A stretch of 64,000 nt of DNA from Channallabes apus (taxonomy: Eukaryota > Chordata > Actinopteri > Siluriformes > Clariidae), in contig CM060109.1 in assembly GCA_030522415.1 (NCBI GenBank), positions 23,721,301 to 23,785,300 of the forward strand, given 5' to 3'. The notes under the pieces were generated by a model. That model was not told the origin of the DNA. It searched no databases and saw only the letters and a program-made list of their open reading frames with translations. Positions 45,170 to 57,364 of this stretch are shown here, piece after piece (within the stretch, counting starts at the first letter, position 1; each line of letters opens with the position of its first letter). The position numbers and the translations under genes were made by a program.

Positions 45170-46090
45170 CACACTCATTCCTGACTGATCAGTGAGAGTG
45201 GGGGAAAAATTAGCTAATGCTTTTGTCACCTCTAGTTTGGACTACTATAACGCTTTACTGTCTGGATGTCTAACTGGGAGCATAACCAAGTTTCAGTTAG
45301 TTCAGAATGCAGCAGCAAGAGTCCTCACTAGAACCAGAAGCTATGAGCATTTTGCACCAAAGTTATTCACACTACATTGGCTCCCAGTGAAAGTTTGCAA
45401 TGATTTTAAAATACTACAATTGACCTATAAAGCACTAAATGGTTTTGCACAGTTAACTGATAGTGTCTTACGATCAAAACCTACTTTAATCAAAGGATGC
45501 AGGCTGCTTGTCAGTACCATATATTATGAAAACTACAGTAGAGGGCAGAGCTTTTTCTTGCCAAGCCCCAAAGTTATGGAATAGCTATCCAATTAATGTT
45601 CGGGACTCAGACACAGTTTAAGTCTAGACTGAAAAACTATTTAGCCAACCATTTTTGTGAAAAGATCTGGGAGAACTTGTGGATGTAGAGTATATGGTGA
45701 ATTGGTAGTTTTGGATGCTGTCTTCCCCACTCTCATTGATCAGTCAGGTTTGTGGTAAGTGGAGTGACTGGCTGCTTTACATCCCAGGGAGCCCTCATGT
45801 CTGTGTTTCCTTCTGGCTCTCCAGTTTAGTTATGCTGTCATAGTTAGTCCCTGCTTGCTAAATATTACTAAATATTTATTCACCTTATAGATAATGTCAC
45901 CTAACTGCTATCTCTCTTCTTCTCTTCTCCCTGCCTCTCTCTGTCGAGCGACACATGGTTTTCCTGAGCTCCCAGTGATCCAGACTCCCTCTGACACATC
46001 CTGGTGCACTGCTTAAAGTTGGAGATCTCATCACCATCCTCATCGCTTGGAAAACATGTAGTGACTGGGGATGGTTCCACTTTGAATTAT
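45170..46090 (+). mobile_element. L2 LINE 3' fragment (partner of 24,630-25,520)
   Basis: Same 130-codon C-terminal ORF2 remnant with only a few base changes from copy A (for example LFTLHWLPVKV retained, one Met/Lys change). Confidence 0.75.
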
Positions 46091-46377
46091 TTATATTTAA
46101 AAAAACAGCTTTTTGGTATTCAAAACCAGCACAGATTTGTATTAATCAAGTTTGTGATGCTGTTCAAATTAAAATACTGAATGTATAACTGCAGCCTATA
46201 CAGGTAACAGAGCCTAGTTATCACAAAGCACAACACTTATCTAAATCGAGTTTCTGCTGGAATACTTCTATATATAATCTGAGACATCAGAATTAAACAT
46301 TGATATTGCTTTTAAGTTATTTTGCTCCCTAATATACTTTTCTTGCATGGTGATTTGGGTGATATTTTCTTAAATTG

Positions 46378-47234
46378 TGTGGCGGTGTCTCTCTCTCTAG
46401 GTCGGGAAATAAAGTACCCCTTAACCAACCTCAAAAGACTAAGCTACCGATTACGTCACCAAAAGTTTAAGACACAGGTTCGAATCTCTCGGTAAGAACA
46501 CAGGGACATGAATGCAAAAATAAACATTCAAATTCATTCATTCATCTTCTATACCGCTTTATCCTGTATTTAGGGTCACGGGGGACCTGGAGCCTATCCC
46601 AGGAGACTTTGGGCACGAGGCATGGTACACCCTGGACAGCGTGCCAATCCATTGCAGAGCACACACACACACACACACTCATTCACACACTATGGTCAAT
46701 TTGAGAACGCCAATTAGCCTAATCTGCATGTCTTTGGACTGTGGGAGGAAACCGGAGTACCCGGAGGAAACCCACCAAGCACGGGGAGAACATGCAAACT
46801 CCATGCACACAGAGATGGGAATCGAGTCTGGCCGGGAATCGAACTCGGACCCTGGAGGTGCAAGGCGACAGTGCTCAAAAATAAACATACAAATCTTTAT
46901 TCGTACAGGAAATTTCCAGAACAAGCAATATCAATACAATTTAAAATCAAGCACTAAAACATCCCAGGCAAAGAGAAACAAAGAAAAGAAATTGGAGCTG
47001 GGAACTTAACCATAGAGAGGCAGGCTAGGTACGGGGATACACTCCTGCCCGGTAATAAATAATCACACCTGCACCCAGTGGCGGTTCTACTGTACACTGA
47101 ATTGCTCCCCGTCGTCGCCTCTCTTCCGCGCACCCCCCTCCATACCTCTCGCACACGGCAACAGACTTCCGGAAGCACAACCTGGGGGTGTGAATTAGCG
47201 GAACACCTGGCTGTTCTCACAACGCACTTTTATA
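46378..47234 (-). mobile_element. Solo LTR in copy B, left part, split by L2
   Basis: It starts TGTGGCGGTG. A SINE is at 46,525-46,876, as in copy A. The LTR is cut at its minus-strand TATA box, where an L2 inserted with duplication of CTTTTATA (47,227-47,234 and 52,281-52,288). The LTR ends at 52,370 (CTCACCACA). Confidence 0.75.
46525..46876 (-). mobile_element. SINE nested in the solo LTR, copy B
   Basis: Partner of 26,000-26,343, with the same truncated head and AAAATAAACAT flanks. Confidence 0.8.
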
Positions 47235-48018
47235 TTCAATTTTTTTCAATTCAATTTTATTTATATAGCGCTTTTAACAATGGTCATGGTCTCAAAGCAG
47301 CTTCACAAAAATTAAAGAAATTTAACAAAAAAAAAATTATAATAATAATAAATAAATAAATAAATAAAATAATAATAATAGAAAATAAACAAATACAAAT
47401 AATAATAATAATTATAGAAAAGAAAATAATTGGAAGTGTGGATGTGTGAGAAAAATGTGCAGATAATAATGAGACGAATGAATGAAATTTCTCTGATGAG
47501 CAAGCCAAGGGTGACGGCGACGGTGGCAAGGAAAAAATCCCTGAGATGGCATTAGGAAGAAACCTTGAGAGGAACCAGACTCAACAGGGAACCCATCCTC
47601 ATTTGGGCAATAACAGATAGAAATGATATAACATCTTGTGTGTTGTGCAGGTGAAAATTCAATATAACAGAAATTATTTAAATTGACATGAAGACCAGTT
47701 CAGCATAGGGACGAGTCAGTAGGTGCAGAGGGCAGATGAGGTCTGGATCACTGGAAGCACAGGAGCAGCATGTGTAGCTCCAACCATCATAAAGCTGAAT
47801 CCAGCTGGAGCTGGTCCTTCTCTTGATGCCTCACGAACCTCGCAGGGTCGGCCTTTGTCTACTGAAGCTGGCAAAATCTCCCGATGCCTCGGGATGGGTA
47901 GAGAAATACAGAACAGATGGGGAGAATTAGCGTAGTTGCCATTCGGTATAGGTGTACTGGAGTATGAGATTATGGGATGAGTTATGTGTATGCCAGATTA
48001 AAAAGATGCGTCTTGAGT

Positions 48019-50847
48019 CTACTTTTGAACTGAGAAACCGTGTCTGCTCCCCGAACACTGGCTATTCCAAAGCTTTGGAGCTAAATATGAAAAAGCCCTA
48101 CCCCCTTTTGTAGATTTTGAAATTCTGGGAACTACCAGAAGTCCGGAGCTTTGTGATCTTAAGGCGCGTGGTGGATTGTAGCGCATCAGAAGACTGGTTA
48201 GGTATGTGGGAGCTAAACCATTTAAGGCCTTGTATGTAAGTAATACTATTTTGTAATTTATTCTAAACTGAACAGGTAGCCAGTGCAGGGATGATAATAT
48301 TGGGGTTATATGATCATATTTTCTGGATCTAGTGAGAACCCTGGCAGCTGCATTTTGGATTAACTGAAGCTTGTTTATTGAGGATACAGGACAACCACCT
48401 AGTAATGCATTACAATAGTCCAGTCTGGAGGTCATGAATGCATGAACTAGTTTTTCTGCATCAGATACGGATAAGATGTTCCTAAGTTTAGCAATATTTC
48501 GAAGATGGAAAAAGGCTGTTTTTGTGATATTTGAAATGTGATTTTCAAAAGACAAGTTACTGTCTAATATTACTCCCAGATCTTTTACTGCTGAGCTGGT
48601 AATAACAGTACATCCTTCTAAGCGCAAGCTGAATTGTGAAAGCTGTTGTGTGCTGGTTTTTGGGCCAATAAGTAATACCTCTGTCTTATCTGAATTTAAT
48701 AAAAGAAAGTTATTGGTCATCCAATCTTTTATGTCCTGGACACACTCAGTTAATCTAGACAACTTAGGTATTTCGTCTGGTTTAGTTGAGATATATAATT
48801 GGGTATCATCAGCATAACAATGGAAACTAATCCCATGTCTTCTAATGATGTTACCCAAGGGAAGCATGTATATTGAGAACAACAGAGGTCCTAAAACTGA
48901 CCCTTGTGGGACCCCATATTTCACTGGCATTACACCAGACGGTTCTCCATTTAGATCTACAAAATGGTAGCGATCAGACAGGTAAGATCTAAACCATTTT
49001 AATGCCTGTCCCTGAATACCTATATAATTTTGTAAGCGATCTATGAGAATATTATGATCTATAGTGTCAAATGCAGCACTAAGATCGAGCAGGACTAGCA
49101 ATGAGATGCAGCCTTGGTCTGAAACTAAAAACAAGTCGTTTGTAATCTTAACTAGTGCAGTTTCTGTGCTATGATGGGGCCTGAAACCTGACTGAAATTC
49201 TTCAAGGATGTTGTTATCCTGCAAGAATGTGCAAATTTGAGCTGATACTACTTTTTCTAGTATTTTTGATATGAACGGGAGGTTTGAAATCGGTCTGTAA
49301 TTTGTTATTTCATTCGCGTCCAAATTAGATTTTTTAAGAAGCGGCTTAATAACTGCTAACTTGAAAGGTTTAGGGACGTGACCTAGATGTAATGAAGAAT
49401 TAATAATGTTTAGGAGTGGCTCTCCAACCGTAAGCATCACTTCTTTTAAAAATCTGGTTGGGATTGGGTCTAACAGGCACGTTGTTGATTTAGCCGAGGT
49501 GATGAGTTTATACAGCTCTTCCTGTCCTATACCTGTAAAGCAGTGAAAATCTAAATGTGAAGCTGTAGGCTGAACTGGATCGTGAGATACTATTAGAGGT
49601 TGAACCTCCATTATTTTCTTCCTGATATTATTGATTTTTTCATTAAAGAAGTCCATAAAGTCTTCACTTCTAAACTGTGATGGGATACTCTCTGCGGGCA
49701 TCTTAGGTTTTGTTAGGCGAGCCACTGTACTAAATAAGAACCTGGGATTGTTTTGGTTTCTTGCTATCAGTTGGCTAAGATGCTCGGTCCTAGCAGTTTT
49801 TAGTGCCTGTCTATAGCTGCACATACTGTCTTTATACGCAATTCGAAAAACTTCTAATTTAGTTTTCCTCCATTTTCGCTCGAGGTTACGGGTTGCTCTC
49901 TTTAGGGCGCGAGTATGACTGTTGTACCACGGTGCAAATGTTTTATCTCTGACTTTTTTTAATCTGATGGGAGCAACAGTGTCTAATGTACTGGTAAAAA
50001 TAGTGCCCATGCTGCTAGTCACTTCATCTAGATCATCTGCATTTAGGGGTCTAATAAGAAATTGGGACAGATCCGGCAGATTACTTGTGAATCTGTCTTT
50101 AGTAGTGGGATTCATATTTCTAACAGATTGATAACGTGGGGAGACACAGCTAATCTGTTCTACGGGTAGAGTATATGTCAGGAGGTGATGATCTGTGATA
50201 TCATCACTTTGAGGTATGATCTCTATATTAGAGACATCTATACCATGGGATATAATTAAATCTAGCGTATGATTAAAGCGGTGAGTTGCTCCAATTATAT
50301 TTTGCTTAACCCCAAAGGAATTTAGTAAATCCATAAATGTGAGTGCTAAAGCGTCGTTAGCATCATCTACATGAATGTTAAAGTCTCCTACTATCAACAC
50401 TTTGTCAGAGTTAACCAATAGGTCTGATAGCAGATGTCCAAATTCTTTAAGAAAATCGCCATATGGCCCCGGGGGTCTGTACACGGTGGCCAGGGTAAAA
50501 TATAGCAAGGGTTTATTACGTATTTCATTTAGTGCAACATTAATGATAAGCACTTCAAATGAATTAAACCTGGGCCTTATTTTCTGGGTAACAGTGAATA
50601 CATCATTGTAGATAGTGGCGACACCACCACCGCGACCAATTAGACGGGGCTCGTGCTTATAGAAATATCCTGACGGAGTAGACTCATTCAGACCAAAATA
50701 TTCATTTGGTTTAAGCCAGGTTTCAGTGAGACAGAGTGCATCAAGGCAATAATCTGAGATAATTTCATTAACAATAAGTGCTTTAGGCGCAAGGGATCTA
50801 ATGTTGAGTAGTCCAAACTTTAGATTTTGTAGATAAGTAGATTTTGA
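48019..50847 (-). CDS. L2 ORF2: endonuclease and reverse transcriptase (3' frameshift)
   Basis: The frame is open from 50,847 (just after a TAG at 50,848-50,850) to the stop at 48,019. The first start-like codon is only at 50,553, but the stretch above it clearly encodes the endonuclease start ([36 protein letters not shown]), so the 5' boundary was probably altered by the TAG. Endonuclease motifs [13 protein letters not shown] and DDITDHHLL, and RT motifs [29 protein letters not shown] and [12 protein letters not shown], are intact. Near 48,063 an 8-bp deletion, seen by comparison with 23,825-23,850, shifts the frame and replaces the last about 33 residues. It lies about 190 bases downstream of ORF1. 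Confidence 0.85.
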   Translation of the reverse strand, partial: SKSTYLQNLKFGLLNIRSLAPKALIVNEIISDYCLDALCLTETWLKPNEYFGLNESTPSGYFYKHEPRLIGRGGGVATIYNDVFTVTQKIRPRFNSFEVLIINVALNEIRNKPLLYFTLATVYRPPGPYGDFLKEFGHLLSDLLVNSDKVLIVGDFNIHVDDANDALALTFMDLLNSFGVKQNIIGATHRFNHTLDLIISHGIDVSNIEIIPQSDDITDHHLLTYTLPVEQISCVSPRYQSVRNMNPTTKDRFTSNLPDLSQFLIRPLNADDLDEVTSSMGTIFTSTLDTVAPIRLKKVRDKTFAPWYNSHTRALKRATRNLERKWRKTKLEVFRIAYKDSMCSYRQALKTARTEHLSQLIARNQNNPRFLFSTVARLTKPKMPAESIPSQFRSEDFMDFFNEKINNIRKKIMEVQPLIVSHDPVQPTASHLDFHCFTGIGQEELYKLITSAKSTTCLLDPIPTRFLKEVMLTVGEPLLNIINSSLHLGHVPKPFKLAVIKPLLKKSNLDANEITNYRPISNLPFISKILEKVVSAQICTFLQDNNILEEFQSGFRPHHSTETALVKITNDLFLVSDQGCISLLVLLDLSAAFDTIDHNILIDRLQNYIGIQGQALKWFRSYLSDRYHFVDLNGEPSGVMPVKYGVPQGSVLGPLLFSIYMLPLGNIIRRHGISFHCYADDTQLYISTKPDEIPKLSRLTECVQDIKDWMTNNFLLLNSDKTEVLLIGPKTSTQQLSQFSLRLEGCTVITSSAVKDLGVILDSNLSFENHISNITKTAFFHLRNIAKLRNILSVSDAEKLVHAFMTSRLDYCNALLGGCPVSSINKLQLIQNAAARVLTRSRKYDHITPILSSLHWLPVQFRINYKIVLLTYKALNGLAPTYLTSLLMRYNPPRALRSQSSGLLVVPRISKSTKGGRAFSYLAPKLWNSQCSGSRHGFSVQK

Positions 50848-51041
50848 CTACTTATTTTGCCTTTTTCTGGTTTTATGGTTATCAGATTGTTTCGGGCAAA
50901 TTTAACAAATTTATTCTTTTTTCTCAGTATTCGGGGAACAGACACAGTTTCTATTGGACAAGCTATGTGTGTGCGTCTATCACTACGGTGAGTTGTGATG
51001 TGTCTAATATGTTTGGAATCTACAGTATGACTTACCGCCAG

Positions 51042-52013
51042 TCAGATGGTTCGTAGTGTTCTGGAGATGTTGTCAGAGAGGACCGCTGCTCCAGCTCTGC
51101 TAGGGTGTAGGCCATCGGTGTGATAGAGCCTAGGACGCTCCCAGAAAACATTCCAGTTATCAACAAAGCGTAATTTCTGTTGTTGACACCAAGATTGTAA
51201 CTATTCATTAAAATCAAATAATCTACTGAACTTCTCGATTCCTCGCTGAAATGTGGGAAGCGGTCCAGATACGATGATCCTTGTCGTGGGTGATGTGCTG
51301 CGGACCTTCTCGACCAGGCTCCTGAAGTCCTTCTTTAGGATCTCCGTCTGCCTCAGCCTGGTGTCGTTCGTGCCGGCATGAAGGACCACAGCTCCAATGT
51401 TCTTCCTCAGGGCAGCAGGCACCTGTGCAGCAACATCAAGAACACGTGCACCAGGTAAACAGCGTGTGTGCACCTTACCTTTAGCCGTGGTAGCACGCAC
51501 GAGACGAACGATGGAGTCTCCGATGACCAGGACGTCGTGTACCGTCTCGCGGACAGGAGCGAAGCGGTTTCGGGTCGAGATGTCGAAGACGGTGGTGGGT
51601 GGTGGTGGAGGGGGAGAGGTCCTCGCCCGGGGCTTGACGTGCTTCTTCCGCTGCTGCTGTGTCCAGGGTCCGTGGTATCCCGGCGCCGGGGTGTAGGAAA
51701 ACTGGGCGGGCTGCGTCCTTGGTGTGTTGGACCTGGGCAGAGAAACATGCGGGGATGAGGTTGTAGGAGAATTCTCACGCCGAGAATTTACCTGGGACAG
51801 GTGAGCGTCGGTCCGTGACGATTCCAGCGTGGCTTTCCGCTGCTGTAGCCGGGCCAGCTTCACCTGTAGCTCACGGATCAGCTTCTCCACGGCCTCCACC
51901 TCCAAATCCACCGAGTGCAGCTCCAATGTCTCCTCACCTGCACTCAGAGGCAGAATCACAACCGACATGGTGTCTAAACACGGAAAATAATCGGTGTGAG
52001 GAAGCGAAAACAA
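51042..52013 (-). CDS. L2 ORF1: SGNH-esterase protein with one nonsense codon
   Basis: The start at 52,013 (MFSLPHTD) or an internal ATG (MSVVILPL, about 51,968) opens a protein with a coiled coil (EAVEKLIRELQVKLARLQQR), a Pro/Ser-rich linker (TSPPPPPPTT) and an SGNH domain: VLVIGDSIVRLV and VVLHAGTNDTRLR. At 51,201-51,203 a TAG replaces what is most simply a Trp codon. Beyond it the same frame continues for 53 codons with RFVDNWNVFWERP and DGLHPSRAGA, which supplies the catalytic Asp and His, to a stop at 51,042-51,044. One point change thus removes the last catalytic motif. It lacks the CxxC zinc motif seen in the other L2 ORF1. Confidence 0.85.
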
Positions 52014-52280
52014 ACTTTACAAACAAACAAACAAACGTGATTAGCGGGCTAGCGATGCTAATGCTAATTAGCGATGCTAATGCCGGCTAAAAGCGGTGTG
52101 CTGCAAAACAATTAAAACTTAACGATATAACACGCGTTTCGAGTAAATATATTATAAGATACTTATCCGTTTTATGTACACTCTTCGTAAGGGGACGAAA
52201 AAGTTTAAAAGTTGGTCAGTATGGCGGAGCTCGGAAAAAAGCAGCGTCTCAGGGTTGCCAACTGAAAGTCTAGGAGAGTC

Positions 52281-52370
52281 CTTTTATACTCTCCTAAATT
52301 ACAACCAATGATTAATATCAGGTGCAAAACCGGAACTAAGGAGGGAAGTGCAAATCTCCCTCTCACCACA
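52281..52370 (-). mobile_element. Solo LTR in copy B, right part
   Basis: It continues the LTR interrupted at 47,234, starting with the duplicated CTTTTATA and ending CTCTCACCACA, then GTCGCATAAGG as in copy A. Confidence 0.75.
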
Positions 52371-53145
52371 GTCGCATAAGGGTTTTTTTTTGTCAGAAAT
52401 AAATAAAAATGAAATAAAAGTAGAGAGCGGTCACTAACTACCATGTGGGGTTATGGGGGAAATTTTCTTCTTGTTCCTCTTATCAACCCCTCCTGCACCA
52501 AATCACAGAGGGCCAAGGTCTCAAGCCTTCATCTTAAATCAGCATGTTCACTAAGATAGAGATGGGTTCATATTTAAAGGAACAGCAGCATTAAAGCAAA
52601 CCACACACGTTTGTAAAAGATTCAATTATTTAAAACATGTCTTCACTTTTAAAACAAGATTCCATGCATTTTCTGCATCTTCACAACATGAGCACAGCCA
52701 ACCAGCTTCCCCAATATATTTCATAAATGATTAATCAGTCAAGTAAATACATAGATAAATGTAAAAGCACCAAATGAAAACGTTCTTATAGTCAGGTTAT
52801 GTATTACATTACACATTAAGCATTTTGGGAAACACATTTTTATTCTTAAAAGGAGTACTTAAACACTTGAGGAAACGCACCCTGGTTTGTCCCAATGTTG
52901 GGAAGACTACAGCTAAATTTCACGATTATCTTTGATTGCCTAACAAAGAATATCTTCAGGACTTGTGTCTGTTATTTCTGCCACTAGACCCTATGTGTGT
53001 GCGGAAAAATGTGCATGCACTGTGCACCACGTGTAGGCGATTTTAAAGTACTTAAAGGGGAGGGGTTATGATTGGAAGTGTGTTCAAATGTAACAGAAAA
53101 GCAAAATCATGTTGCACAGTTTTGTTAGCGTGGTGTACTACAACC

Positions 53146-54398
53146 ATGTTTTTCAGCATCTCTCTACTTGTACTTTCTGTCCTTCCTCTGGGCGGTAATG
53201 TATTATATATTAAATGTAAAAAATTTATATATATAAAATTTAAAAACTAACTTTTGCGTTTTTTATCATTTTAAATTGTGATTGATATATTATTGTGTTC
53301 ACAAGTGTATGTGCTCCTATATAAAATTATAGCTAAATAGCTATATTGTTTTTTTAGGGGGAATGGAGAGTAGTATTATTGGAGGAAATCAAACGAAACC
53401 ACACTCCCGACCCTACATGGTGTCTGTTCAGATAAAAAATTCCCATGTGTGTGGTGGTATGCTCATCAAAAATGATTATGTGCTGACTGCAGCTCACTGT
53501 GTAGAGTATGTTATAGTTGTTTTTTTTTTGTTTGTTTTTACAATTTTAAAGACTATGCTAATAAATGATTCTGATTGTGATTTTGAGTTTGTAGTCACAT
53601 TATAAAGTAAATAAATATAGAAGAATCTGATGTTATGTCACTATCAAAATGAAACATCCTAGAGAGGACAAGCTGGAAGTGCTCCTGGGGGCGCACAACA
53701 TCAGTCAAAATGAACCGCAGCAGCAGAGAATCCAAGTACAGAATTACATCAAGCATCCTTGTTACAAGAAGAATGAACGTTTAAGTGATATCATGCTATT
53801 GAAGGTACTTTTTTCTACTTTCACAACATTTGTTTCTGGTCATTTAGTGCAAACCAGCTCTGATCTCAAACACTATCTAACTAATCTGTTACAGCTGAAG
53901 TCCAAACCCAAGAAGAGCGAAGCTGTAAAGCCTATTGGTCTTCCTACAAAAAGTGAAAACATTCCAGATAAGGCGAAATGTTCAATCGCTGGCTGGGGCA
54001 GAACACACCAGAACAGCACTGCATCAAGTGTTCTCCGAGAAGTCACGCTGAAGATACAAAATAACAATGAGTGCAAGATACTTTGGCATCGTTATTTTGA
54101 CACAGACAACATGATCTGTACTGCCCCTGATGGGAGGAAAGCTTTTTGCCAGGTACTGTGTAGCATATAAAATCTTTTAAAATCAAACTTTATAAAATCT
54201 TATTGTTAAAATAATTATTTTATGTTTATTCTTCTGACCTCTCTGCAGGGTGATTCAGGGAGTCCTCTTATCTGTGGTAATAAACCACAAGGATTAGCTG
54301 CATATACCCATCCTACAAACTGCAAAGACACCAAGTATCCAGAGGTATATATGAAGATCTCCTACTTTATTCCATGGATTGAAGAAGTTATACGCTAG
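53146..54398 (+). CDS. Granzyme/cathepsin G-like serine protease, copy B
   Basis: Paralogue of the gene at 27,558. Exons: 53,146-53,194, 53,358-53,505, about 53,663-53,804, 53,895-54,152 and 54,249-54,398. The signal peptide, IIGG activation site, TAAHC, SDIMLLK and GDSGSP are all present, and the pocket residues (Ala189, Thr216, Glu226) are the same. Differences from A include Val for Glu before Cys42 (NSHVCGG), [10 protein letters not shown] for [10 protein letters not shown], and Ile for Thr after ECK. The acceptor that A uses for exon 3 (CACTAG) is CACTAT here, but a CCTAG 18 nt downstream restores an AG in the same phase. Using it gives 248 codons and drops six residues before EDKLEVLLG. 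If it is not used, the gene may be a pseudogene. AATAAA lies at 54,430. Confidence 0.75.
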
Positions 54399-55142
54399 AA
54401 AGTGAACAAAACGGAAGTAACAATAATCCAATAAAATATACATTGCATTTGTAAAATATGTGTCGTTCCTTCTATTGTGTACTTCTCACATGAGCATTTA
54501 TGTTGTAAAGTAAATAAGAATACTCCCTTTACTGAAATCTTAAAATTAAAGTAATTTTAAATTAAATTATGCAAATCCAAGTCTGATGGAAATACATTGC
54601 TGGGATTGATAGTCAAAAACAGGGGGGGGAGGTGTTTGAGAACACTTATTCACAGACAGAAAATGTGTCAGCTCAAAAAAAATGGGGAAAAGATACAGCA
54701 TGCAGATTGGACCTGGTTCCTACAAATAGCTCTTCATTGTAACCTGAGATATTAGAACGACAAATCAGAGCAACATATAAAAAGTTGTGAGGTGGCAGCA
54801 CTGCATATTCACTTGTTAAACAATGTTATGAAGAATAAGAAAAATTAATAATGCACTGATCTTTATAATACCCATAACATTCCATATGGACCCTGCTGAA
54901 TCAGTTTATTTCAAAAAACATTTTAGAAATGGCTCTATAAGGTAACAAAATGTTCAGCTGTTGTTATAAGACAAAGAACCTTTATTTGGTACTATATACC
55001 AGTACATAACAATCCAAAACATTTTATTCAGTGCTTGGTCAGATTGGGATCTGAGGGGTTTGGTCAGTATTATTGCTGGCTATTAAAACCTCATTAAAAC
55101 TTCTTTATGTGTTGAGTACACAGACCTGGTCTAAGGCAAGTA

Positions 55143-56198
55143 CAGGTCCTTCTCAAAAAATTAGCATATCATGAAAAGGTTCTCTAAACGAGCTATTAAC
55201 TTAATCATCTGAATCAACTAATTAACTCTAAACACCTGCAAAAGATTCCTGAGGCTTTTAAAAACTCCCAGCCTGGTTCATTACTCAAAACCGCAATCAT
55301 GGGTAAGACTGCCGACATGACTGCTGAAGGCCATCATTGACACCCTCAAGCAAGAGGGTAAGACACAGAAAGAAATTTCTGAACGAATAGGCTGTTCCCA
55401 GAGTGCTGTATCAAGGCACCTCAGTGGGAAGTCTGTGGGAAGGAAAAAGTGTGGCAGAAAACACTGCATAGCGAGAAGAGGTGACCGGGTCTGGAGTAGA
55501 AACATCCAGAGCCACCGTGTACAGGCGTGTGCAGGAAATGGGCTACAGGTTGCAAATTTTGCATGTCATTCGGAAATCAAGGTTCCAGAGTCTGGAGGAA
55601 GACTGGGGAGAGGGAAATATCAAAATGCCTGAAGTCCAGTGTCAAGTACCCACAGTCAGTGATGGTCTGGGGTGCCATGTCAGCTGCTGGTGTTGGTCCA
55701 CTGTATTTTATCAATTTTGGAGCACTTCTTGCTTCCATCTGCTGAAAAGCTTTATGGAGATGAAGTGCCAAAACCACTGGTAAATGGTTTACTGACCATG
55801 GTATTACTGTGCTCAATTGGCCTGCCAACTCTCCTGACCTGAACCCCATAGAGAATCTGTGGGATATTGTGAAGAGAAAGTTGAGAGACACAAGAATCTG
55901 CAAAAGGATTCCCGACCAAGTATTGAGTGCATAACTGTACATAATTATTTGAAGGTTGACTTTTTTTGTATTAAAAACACTTTTCTTTTATTGGTCGGAT
56001 GAAATATGCAAATTTTTTTAGATAGGGATTTTGGGTTTTCATGAGCTGTATGACACAATCATCAATAGTAAAACAATAAACGGCTTGAACTACATCAGTT
56101 GTGTGTAATGAATCTAAAATATATGAAAGTCTAATGTTTATCAGTATGTTACAGAAAAAAATGAACTAATGATATGCAAATTTTTTGAGAAGGACCTG
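55143..56198 (+). mobile_element. Tc1-like transposon, copy B
   Basis: 1,056 bp between CAGGTCCTTCTC and GAGAAGGACCTG, flanked by TA. It lacks the 2-kb insertion of copy A. The transposase is more damaged: internal deletions near 55,326, 55,488, 55,716 and 55,766, the last removing FIFQHDLAP and so the second catalytic Asp. Confidence 0.9.
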
Positions 56199-56395
56199 TA
56201 CATGCACTATCATACAAAGAGATGAGGAAACGCTTGAGGAGACTCCTGGTCTGCTAACTCATTGCAAGGTGTCAATATAAAAACGAGTGAACTTTGATGC
56301 AAATTTGTATCAGCTGCTGACTCAAATTAGTAAACATAGTCTAATGAATTAGTTTAGATTCCACTTGCATGTGTATGGTTTATGACAATGCCTGT

Positions 56396-56428
56396 GTGTG
56401 TGCATGTGTGTGTGTGTGTGTGTGTGTC
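56396..56428. repeat. Short TG repeat
   Basis: Impure TG tract, longer and purer than its partner at 32,968-33,000. Confidence 0.85.
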
Positions 56429-56885
56429 TCAGTCATCTGGGGGAAAAGTGACTGATTACAGTAAAAGGTTTTAGAGAATAGATGTGTAGGTGCTGAAAGT
56501 GTGTATAAATGTGTTGTTTTGTTCCACCCCTCATTCTGCACTCTTGTATCTCTCTCTTCTCACTTCAGTCCTTAATATAAATCATACATAGTCAAACAAG
56601 TCATGGGTTCATGTTTGATGCTTCAATAAATCAGTACTTAGTACTTTGTCAAGTTCTCCTTCAATTTTAATTTTTCAGTGTAATGATAAGTGTTAAAGTT
56701 ACTTGTGAAGTAACACAAAAATAGAGAGTAGAGATACCAGATATACTACAGGAAAAAAGTTTCTATTTACATTCCCACTTGAGTAAAAGTGCAAAAGTAG
56801 TTGGCTTCAAATGTACTCACGTATTAAAAATAAATGACTAATAATAATATAAAATGTTTTATTATCCTTTTTGTAATAAGAGTCT

Positions 56886-57205
56886 TCTTGCGGTGGCTTA
56901 GTGCTTAGCACTGTCGCCTTGCACTGCAAGGGTTCGGGTTCAATTCCCGGCTAGGTTCGAGTTCCACCTCAGTGTGCATGGAGTTTGCATGTTCTCCCCC
57001 TGCTTGGGTTTCCACAGGGTACTCCGGATTCCTCCAACAGTCCAAAGACATGCAGATTCGGCTAATTTCTTTCCCAAATTGCCCATAGTGTGTGAATGAG
57101 TGTGTGTTTATGTGTGCTCTGCGATTGGCCCCCTGTCCAGGGTGTACCCCGCCTTGTGCCCAAAGTCTCCTGGGATAGGCTACAGGTCGCCTGCGACCCT
57201 GAATA
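56886..57205 (+). mobile_element. tRNA-derived SINE, uninterrupted
   Basis: Plus-strand head and body of the element split in copy A. It shows the pre-insertion sequence CAGTCCAAAGACATGCAG. Confidence 0.85.
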
Positions 57206-57364
57206 CAGGATTAGACGGTGAGAAAGTGAGCGATTGAGTCTTCTTGGTTAATCTAGGTGAGAAGTTTCTAATTTTGTTCTGTGGACACATCTGTTAATAT
57301 ACAATTAATATAATGAGTCTGACATTGATGTCAATTAACATTAATATTTGTAGTCAAAATGTGG

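Larger units (their letters stand above)
47235..52280 (-). mobile_element. Full-length L2 LINE with target-site duplication, copy B only
   Basis: 5.05 kb, bounded by the 8-bp direct repeat CTTTTATA. On the minus strand: 5' untranslated region (52,280-52,014), ORF1 (52,013-51,042), ORF2 (50,847-48,019) and a long 3' region ending in AAAGCGCTATATAAATAAAATTGAA. The empty site GCCCTTTTATACTCTCC is present in copy A at about 26,690. The insertion is therefore later than the duplication. It is a sister family of the L2 at 36.8-41.8 kb and the same family as 23,415-24,614. Confidence 0.9.
42469..57364 (+). repeat. Tandem segmental duplication, copy B
   Basis: It directly follows copy A in head-to-tail orientation. 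It starts TTGGGAACCACTGGCCTATA and ends GTCAAAATGTG, after which unique sequence begins. B-specific events are the full-length L2 at 47,235-52,280, several microdeletions in the Tc1 element, and a changed splice acceptor in the protease gene. The junction carries about ten extra bases (ACAATCCAGG) between the end of A and the start of B. Confidence 0.95.

Noticed and set aside
51397..51778. Plus- and minus-strand open frames overlapping L2 ORF1
   Set aside because: Shadow frames in GC-rich coding sequence of the esterase ORF.
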